Shown here: positions 59,494-64,000 of the stretch, one piece after another
Numbering within the stretch: the stretch's first letter is position 1
Layout: each line of letters begins with the position of its first letter
DNA from: CAYYYG01 sp964490875
Lineage (GTDB): Bacteria; Patescibacteriota; Microgenomatia; UBA1406; GWC2-37-13
Reading direction: 5' to 3'
DNA length: 64,000 bases
NCBI GenBank assembly: GCA_964490875.1
Contig: CAZBEF010000006.1
Location: 1-64,000, forward strand
Made by a program: the position numbers and the translations under genes
Notes under the pieces: generated by a model
Seen by the model: the letters and a program-made list of their open reading frames with translations, nothing else
Told to the model about the DNA's origin: nothing
Databases searched by the model: none

Positions 59494-62481
59494 TTACCAG
59501 GCTTCGCAGATCATTCGGAAGGAGCAGAATTCGCACCATTTTCCCACTTTCGGGACAAATTTATGCTGATTAATCTTCTCCGCGGATTCAGCAATTTGCT
59601 GTTTAACGAGTATCAATTCTTCCTTTGTCCGTTTCATAGACACTTTTTTCATATCCTGAAGGTAGTAGAAGGTCAAATTTACCTTATCAACTGGCGTATT
59701 TAATAATGAAGGATCTGCTGCGGCCATGGCATAAATAGAAAGCTGCAGGCTCTTTTTGAGTTTTTTTTCATCGGGCATAGAGCCCGTCTTATAGTCAATA
59801 ATTTCAATTTCACCTTCTGCTTTACTATCAATCCGGTCAATTTTTCCGGTTATAAACAGGTCATCATCAACTTTAATTTTAAAAAGCTTCTCTAATCCAA
59901 TAACCGAGACATGCTCTGTGTGGAATGTTTGAAAATATTTCTTCAGCATCGCTTCGCCTTCTTTTTTCATTTTATTCTGATGAGCCGGCGAGGCATAACC
60001 GATTGGAATCCAGACTTTTTTATAAATCTCAAGCAAATGGTCAATTCCCACTGTCGGATCATTCATATAATCCATATAAAATCGTTGCAGGGAACGGTGA
60101 ATGCTGTCTCCAAACGAAGCTGCAGAAGACTGGCTGGTGGGAATCTTTAAAATGTACTGATATTTATATTGCAAAGAACACAATTCAAATGATTCAAGCT
60201 GAGAGAAGGAAAAGTTTTTAATTATCGCTTTATTTTTTGCTGGATCCTTCGTTTCACTCAGGATGACAGCGGGGGCGTCTACTGGTTTAAAATCAAATAT
60301 GGAAAGCTGTTCTTTTTCTTCCTGCTTAATCGTCATCTGCTTTTCAACTTCTGCCTGGCCAACTGTCTCAATTACAAAAGGTGAGACTTTTCTGTCTCGT
60401 TTACCATCACCATATCTTCGTGCCGCAGATAAATACAGTTTGTTTTTAGCGCGTGTCAGCGCCACATAAAACAAACGCCGTTCTTCAAGAGTATGATAGT
60501 TTCCTTCCGGAAGAATTTCTTTTATAAGCTTCTGCGGAATCGGAAGAGTTTCTTTTTTATCTGTCGTTGGGAATCGTCCCTGGCTAAGATTCACCAAAAA
60601 CACAACCGGAAATTCTAATCCTTTTGCACCGTGTGCTGTCAGAATATTTACCCCATCGTATTCCGGCATTTCGTTGTCTGCTGTTACCGGCGATTCGCCA
60701 AGCTCCATACTCATTTGGATATAATCGACAACCGCAAACACCGAAGAATCTTCATATTCCGATTCAAACGCTTTTAACTTCTCAAAAAACTTTGAAATAT
60801 TATTGGCAAACTTTTCATCGGCTGCAGAATTTATATTTGTCATCCGTTTCAAAATGCCGCTGTCTTCAAGAAAATAGTACAAAATCTGTCCTGCGGTATT
60901 TTTTTTCATCAGCGGGATGTGCCGTTGAATCATCGAAACAATGGTAAACAATTTATCCCGTGTTTCTTCATCAAAAATAGGCAAGTAGCGTCGATAATTT
61001 TCATAGTCATCCCTAAATAATTCATTATGAAAGAAAGAGCTGCATACTTCCACAGCCTGAAGAAGAGGTAAGGCAGTTTTTTTGGCAAAGGAAAGCAAAA
61101 GTCCAATTTCATGCTGATCAATCCCAAATGTATCCATGCATAAGATTCGATAAAACGATGGCGAATCTTCGATATCACTCAAAACTTTTAGATAAGCAAT
61201 AAGATCTTTAATCTCCGGTTGCTTAAACAACATTCCCGGACCCCAAAACCGGTAGGGGACTCCGTTCCGCGCTAAAGCTGTAATAAAAGGATCAGATTGT
61301 TTATTAGCTCTAACGAGAATGGCGAAATCTTTATATGTAAGAGGCGTTTCATCATCTGCAGAATCTTTTATCAACTTCTGAATTTCTGAAACTATATAAT
61401 CGGCTTCTACCTGTCCGGAATCGTGATATCTGAACTGCACCGCATTCTTCGCATCGCCTGCTTCGGCAGAAAGTTTTTTAGAAATGCCAAGCTGAGCTTC
61501 TAATGTATCCGGATCATTATGTTTAATCAAAGTGTAAGCAGCATCAAGGATCGGCTGGTTTGAACGGTAATTCCTATTAAGCGAAATAGATTTTGCTGTA
61601 GGATAATCCTTCATAAACTGGAGAATGTTAGAGACCGAAGCACCGCGGAATTTATAGATGGCCTGAGAATCGTCGCCTACAACCGTGAGAAAGTTTTGAG
61701 AGGGCGGACACAGCATTTTAATCAGATTGTATTGGGCAATGTTTGTATCCTGAAATTCGTCAACCAACACATGAGTAAACTGTTTTTTATATTTCAGCAG
61801 AATATTCTTCCGTTTTCGAAACACTTCAAGAAGGTAGAAAATAAGGTCTGCGAAGTCAAAATATCCCTGTTTAATCTTTAAATTCTGATATGTTTCATAT
61901 GCATTGGCGAGTTCTGTGTATTTATCAATGTCTTCTTGAGTCAGCGCGTCTTCTTTATCAGTATCAATCGTCTCTGTAATCTGCAATGATTGTACCCATT
62001 TCTTATATTCTTCAGGAGAAATATCTTCGTCCCTCAGTCTGCTGAAATGCTGAATAAGAGCCTGAAGGAACTTATTAGGGTTGCCGAGCGGCCGGAAATA
62101 CTTCAGATTAAAGGCAAAGAGGTTTTTTTTCAGAAAGGTGATAGTCTCCGCTTCTGTCAGCAATTTGTAGCCTGGATCAAGCCCAATATGGCTAATCTCT
62201 GTTCGTAGCAGTTGATCAGCAAACGAGTGAAAGGTAGAAATCCATTCATGAAAATAGCCGTATGGCAAGGCAATATCAACCCGCTCCACCATCTCTTTGG
62301 CAGCTTTTTCAGTGAATGTAAGCGCCAAGATATGTTCTGGATCTACTTTTTTTTCAAGAATAAGGTGTTTAATTTTCTCGACTATAGTTGTAGTTTTACC
62401 GGTTCCCGCACCAGCTATGATAAGCAGCGGTCCATTATCGTACGATACAGCTTGTTTCTGTTGTTCATTGAGTGTTGCCAT
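59494..62481 (-). CDS. UvrD/PcrA-type helicase with RecB/AddB-like nuclease end
   Basis: 995 aa from the ATG at 62481 (MATLNEQQKQAV); an upstream ATG at 62508 adds nine residues before this conserved opening. Superfamily I motifs: AGAGTGKTT (23-31), VLVDEFQDTN, VGDDSQAIYKFRGA, LNRNYRSN, ILTAHGAKGLEFPVVFL and FYVALTRAK. The C-terminal quarter is a PD-(D/E)xK nuclease (EIEIIDYKTGS) with a Cys before and CEFCSFRMICEAW after it, the four-Cys iron-sulfur pattern of AddB/RecB-like nucleases. It probably processes DNA ends. About residues 739-747 (VILSETKDP) come from a palindromic repeat. Confidence 0.9.
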   Translation of the reverse strand: MATLNEQQKQAVSYDNGPLLIIAGAGTGKTTTIVEKIKHLILEKKVDPEHILALTFTEKAAKEMVERVDIALPYGYFHEWISTFHSFADQLLRTEISHIGLDPGYKLLTEAETITFLKKNLFAFNLKYFRPLGNPNKFLQALIQHFSRLRDEDISPEEYKKWVQSLQITETIDTDKEDALTQEDIDKYTELANAYETYQNLKIKQGYFDFADLIFYLLEVFRKRKNILLKYKKQFTHVLVDEFQDTNIAQYNLIKMLCPPSQNFLTVVGDDSQAIYKFRGASVSNILQFMKDYPTAKSISLNRNYRSNQPILDAAYTLIKHNDPDTLEAQLGISKKLSAEAGDAKNAVQFRYHDSGQVEADYIVSEIQKLIKDSADDETPLTYKDFAILVRANKQSDPFITALARNGVPYRFWGPGMLFKQPEIKDLIAYLKVLSDIEDSPSFYRILCMDTFGIDQHEIGLLLSFAKKTALPLLQAVEVCSSFFHNELFRDDYENYRRYLPIFDEETRDKLFTIVSMIQRHIPLMKKNTAGQILYYFLEDSGILKRMTNINSAADEKFANNISKFFEKLKAFESEYEDSSVFAVVDYIQMSMELGESPVTADNEMPEYDGVNILTAHGAKGLEFPVVFLVNLSQGRFPTTDKKETLPIPQKLIKEILPEGNYHTLEERRLFYVALTRAKNKLYLSAARRYGDGKRDRKVSPFVIETVGQAEVEKQMTIKQEEKEQLSIFDFKPVDAPAVILSETKDPAKNKAIIKNFSFSQLESFELCSLQYKYQYILKIPTSQSSAASFGDSIHRSLQRFYMDYMNDPTVGIDHLLEIYKKVWIPIGYASPAHQNKMKKEGEAMLKKYFQTFHTEHVSVIGLEKLFKIKVDDDLFITGKIDRIDSKAEGEIEIIDYKTGSMPDEKKLKKSLQLSIYAMAAADPSLLNTPVDKVNLTFYYLQDMKKVSMKRTKEELILVKQQIAESAEKINQHKFVPKVGKWCEFCSFRMICEAW
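60242..60267. repeat. Palindromic element in frame inside the UvrD-type gene
   Basis: GGATCCTTCGTTTCACTCAG then GATGAC. On the minus strand this is GTCATCCTGAGTGAAACGAA then GGATCC, a member of the GTCATCCT...GGATCC family. It lies in the linker before the nuclease domain. Confidence 0.65.
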
Positions 62482-62616
62482 GAGAGTTTTGTGTATCCAT
62501 TGTATCACGCGAACAACAATTCAGTTTGAAAAAAGAATCAAGGCCTGGTATGATACATCGTCCTACTATATATATGTTTTATTATAGTGTGGACAAAAAA
62601 TCTCCGAATATTGTTC

Positions 62617-62645
62617 TTGACTTTTAATATCTTTGCGTTTAATAT
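62617..62645 (+). promoter_or_regulatory. tuf promoter
   Basis: TTGACT (62617-62622), 17-base spacer, TAATAT (62640-62645). The leader of about 56 bases is A/T-rich and has no Shine-Dalgarno near the ATG. Confidence 0.6.
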
Positions 62646-62708
62646 AAGGAGATAAACAAATTTTATTTGTTCGTTATTTTAATTATTAATAAATTTTAAA
62701 ACACTACT

Positions 62709-63893
62709 ATGGCAACAGGTGCATTTCAGCGAAACAAACCACATTTAAACATTGGTACCATCGGCCACGTCGATCATGGTAAAACCACAACAACTTCTGC
62801 AATTCATTACGTTCTTTCAAAAAAAGGACAAGCACAATTCTTGAAATACGAAGAAATTGACAAAGCTCCAGAAGAAAGAGCACGCGGAGTCACCATTAAC
62901 ATTCATCATTCAGAATACGAAACAGATAAACGACACTATGCACACATTGATGCTCCAGGACATGCAGATTACATCAAGAACATGATCACCGGTGCAGCTC
63001 AAATGGACGGCGCAATCTTAGTCGTCTCTGCTCCAGACGGCCCAATGCCTCAGACACGAGAACACATTCTTTTGGCTCGACAGGTTAATGTTCCTGCCAT
63101 AGTTGTCTACTTAAATAAAGTCGACATGGTTCAGGATAAAGAAATCATCGACCTCGTCGAAATGGAAGTTCGTGATCTTCTCACAAAATATAAATACCCA
63201 GGCGACAAAGTTCCAGTCATCAAAGGTTCTTCATTGAAAGCCCTTTCCGATGATCCAGAATCAGTCAAAGCCATCGAAGATCTGATGAAAGCAGTTGACG
63301 AATACGTTCCAGATCCAGTTAGACCATTAGATCAGCCATTCCTTATGCCGGTCGAAGACGTCTTCACCATTCAAGGCCGAGGAACAGTCGTTACTGGTAG
63401 AGTTGAACGAGGTATTCTTAAAGTAAACGAAGAAATCGAAATCGTTGGTGTTAAAGATAGTAGAAAAACAACCGTCACAGGTATTGAAATGTTCCGAAAG
63501 ACTCTTGACGAAGCTCGAGCCGGAGACAACACAGGTCTTTTGCTCCGAGGTGTAGAAAAAACCGACGTTGAACGTGGTCAGGTCATTGCCAAACCAGGCA
63601 GTGTTAAACCACACACCGATTTCGAAGCAGAAATTTACGTCCTTACAAAAGAAGAAGGTGGACGACACACTCCATTCTTTACAGGATACCGACCACAGTT
63701 TTACATCAGAACAACCGATGTTACCGGTGAATTGAACCTCCCAGCAGGTGTTGAGATGGTTATGCCTGGCGATAATATCAAAATTACCGCTAAGCTTATT
63801 TACCCAATCGCACTTGAAGAAGGACTTAAATTCGCTATCCGAGAAGGTGGACACACCGTCGGAGCAGGAGTTGTTACCAAAGTTACAAAATAA
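62709..63893 (+). CDS. tuf: Translation elongation factor Tu
   Basis: 394 aa. It delivers aminoacyl-tRNA to the ribosome. G1 GHVDHGKTT (18-26), RGVTINIHHSEYET (switch I), DAPGHADYIKNMITGAAQMD (switch II), NKVDM and the two beta barrels to VTK at the end are complete. Arginine is written mostly as CGA, with AGA next, unusual for a highly expressed gene. It follows a divergent helicase gene, so fusA is not directly upstream. A hairpin terminator separates it from rpsJ. Confidence 0.98.
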   Translation: MATGAFQRNKPHLNIGTIGHVDHGKTTTTSAIHYVLSKKGQAQFLKYEEIDKAPEERARGVTINIHHSEYETDKRHYAHIDAPGHADYIKNMITGAAQMDGAILVVSAPDGPMPQTREHILLARQVNVPAIVVYLNKVDMVQDKEIIDLVEMEVRDLLTKYKYPGDKVPVIKGSSLKALSDDPESVKAIEDLMKAVDEYVPDPVRPLDQPFLMPVEDVFTIQGRGTVVTGRVERGILKVNEEIEIVGVKDSRKTTVTGIEMFRKTLDEARAGDNTGLLLRGVEKTDVERGQVIAKPGSVKPHTDFEAEIYVLTKEEGGRHTPFFTGYRPQFYIRTTDVTGELNLPAGVEMVMPGDNIKITAKLIYPIALEEGLKFAIREGGHTVGAGVVTKVTK

Positions 63894-63909
63894 GTAATTA
63901 GTTTTTCGC

Positions 63910-63947
63910 AAGTAGCTTGTAGGATAAACACCTACAAGCTACTTTTG
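63910..63947 (+). terminator. Terminator after tuf
   Basis: Perfect 14-bp stem AAGTAGCTTGTAGG (63910-63923) with CCTACAAGCTACTT (63931-63944), 7-base loop ATAAACA, then TTT. It ends 16 bases before the rpsJ start, so rpsJ may rely on read-through or its own promoter. Confidence 0.8.
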
Positions 63948-63962
63948 CACTTTTAAATTTTT

Positions 63963-64000
63963 ATGCCAAAAGGTAGAATTCGAATCCGGTTAAAAGCATA
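63963..64000 (+). CDS. rpsJ: Ribosomal protein uS10, 5' end only
   Basis: Twelve codons and two bases: MPKGRIRIRLKA, the usual opening of S10. The gene continues past the window. It normally heads the S10 ribosomal-protein operon and often follows tuf, as here. Confidence 0.8.
   Translation, partial: MPKGRIRIRLKA

Noticed and set aside
1..64000. CRISPR arrays, transposases, phage genes, toxin-antitoxin pairs
   Set aside because: I looked for evenly spaced repeats and the usual motifs and saw none; the repeats present are scattered palindromes.
1..64000. UGA recoding as in Gracilibacteria/Absconditabacteria
   Set aside because: Several conserved genes end cleanly at TGA (for example grpE and the J protein), and no conserved Gly or Trp falls on TGA.

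Overview
The window looks like a stretch of a Patescibacteria (Candidate Phyla Radiation) chromosome, most likely from the Microgenomates side. This rests on gene content and style: short versions of housekeeping proteins (IF-2 of 483 aa, HrcA of 247 aa, MiaB without a TRAM domain), DUF4012, DUF2079 and DUF3048 membrane or surface proteins, a polyprenol-phosphate mannosyltransferase fused to GtrA, an AspRS without its GAD insertion, dense gene packing, and almost no Shine-Dalgarno sites. TGA is used as a stop, so this is not a UGA-recoding lineage. The assignment is inference; a 16S or ribosomal-protein tree would settle it.

Layout. 1-5.4 kb: 3' part of a tRNA-Ala, membrane proteins (DUF6328, DUF2079), an ABC-2 exporter pair, a MurG/MGDG-type glycosyltransferase, then tRNA-Tyr with a terminator and a partial second copy of its 3' end. 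5.4-16.5 kb: an envelope protein, then a long minus-strand block read rplY, nusA, infB, a DHH-like pseudoenzyme, rmuC, recJ, aspS, dacA (transcription, translation and repair). 16.5-28.6 kb: DUF4012 protein, small nucleotidyltransferase and RNA-ligase-like proteins, DUF3048, an HTH protein, secD-secF, a metallo-hydrolase, a CCA-type nucleotidyltransferase, NUDIX and endonuclease IV. 28.6-34.3 kb: heat-shock cluster hrcA-grpE-dnaK-dnaJ behind a degenerate CIRCE, then efp and a RodZ-like protein. 34.3-36 kb: a two-gene unit of a kinase-like and a possibly CYTH-like protein. 36-43.9 kb: radA, argS, a PEGA/SH3 protein and a Dpm1-GtrA / UDP-xylose synthase / UDP-glucose dehydrogenase operon. 43.9-48.7 kb: a cation exchanger, two divergent genes that both carry a beta-carbonic-anhydrase-like zinc signature, and rmlB. 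48.7-59.5 kb: phosphatase, miaB, MraY/WecA-like enzyme, glyA, a CofE-like ligase with a glutamine amidotransferase, membrane glycosyltransferases, and a Tat-signal protein beside a Pro/Thr-rich surface protein. 59.5-64 kb: a UvrD-type helicase with a RecB/AddB-like nuclease end, tuf, and the start of rpsJ.

Cross-cutting signals. Many start codons lie 5-8 bases (often exactly 6) after a TATAAT-like box, which predicts leaderless mRNAs. At least three families of long palindromic elements occupy intergenic gaps, and two such elements sit in frame inside coding genes (miaB, uvrD). The most novel candidates for biology are the divergent carbonic-anhydrase-like pair (44.9-47.7 kb) with its tandem ATGTGTT sites, and the kinase-like/CYTH-like bicistron (34.3-36.0 kb). 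No CRISPR array, transposase, rRNA or prophage genes were seen. Everything here was read by eye; no database search or folding program was run.
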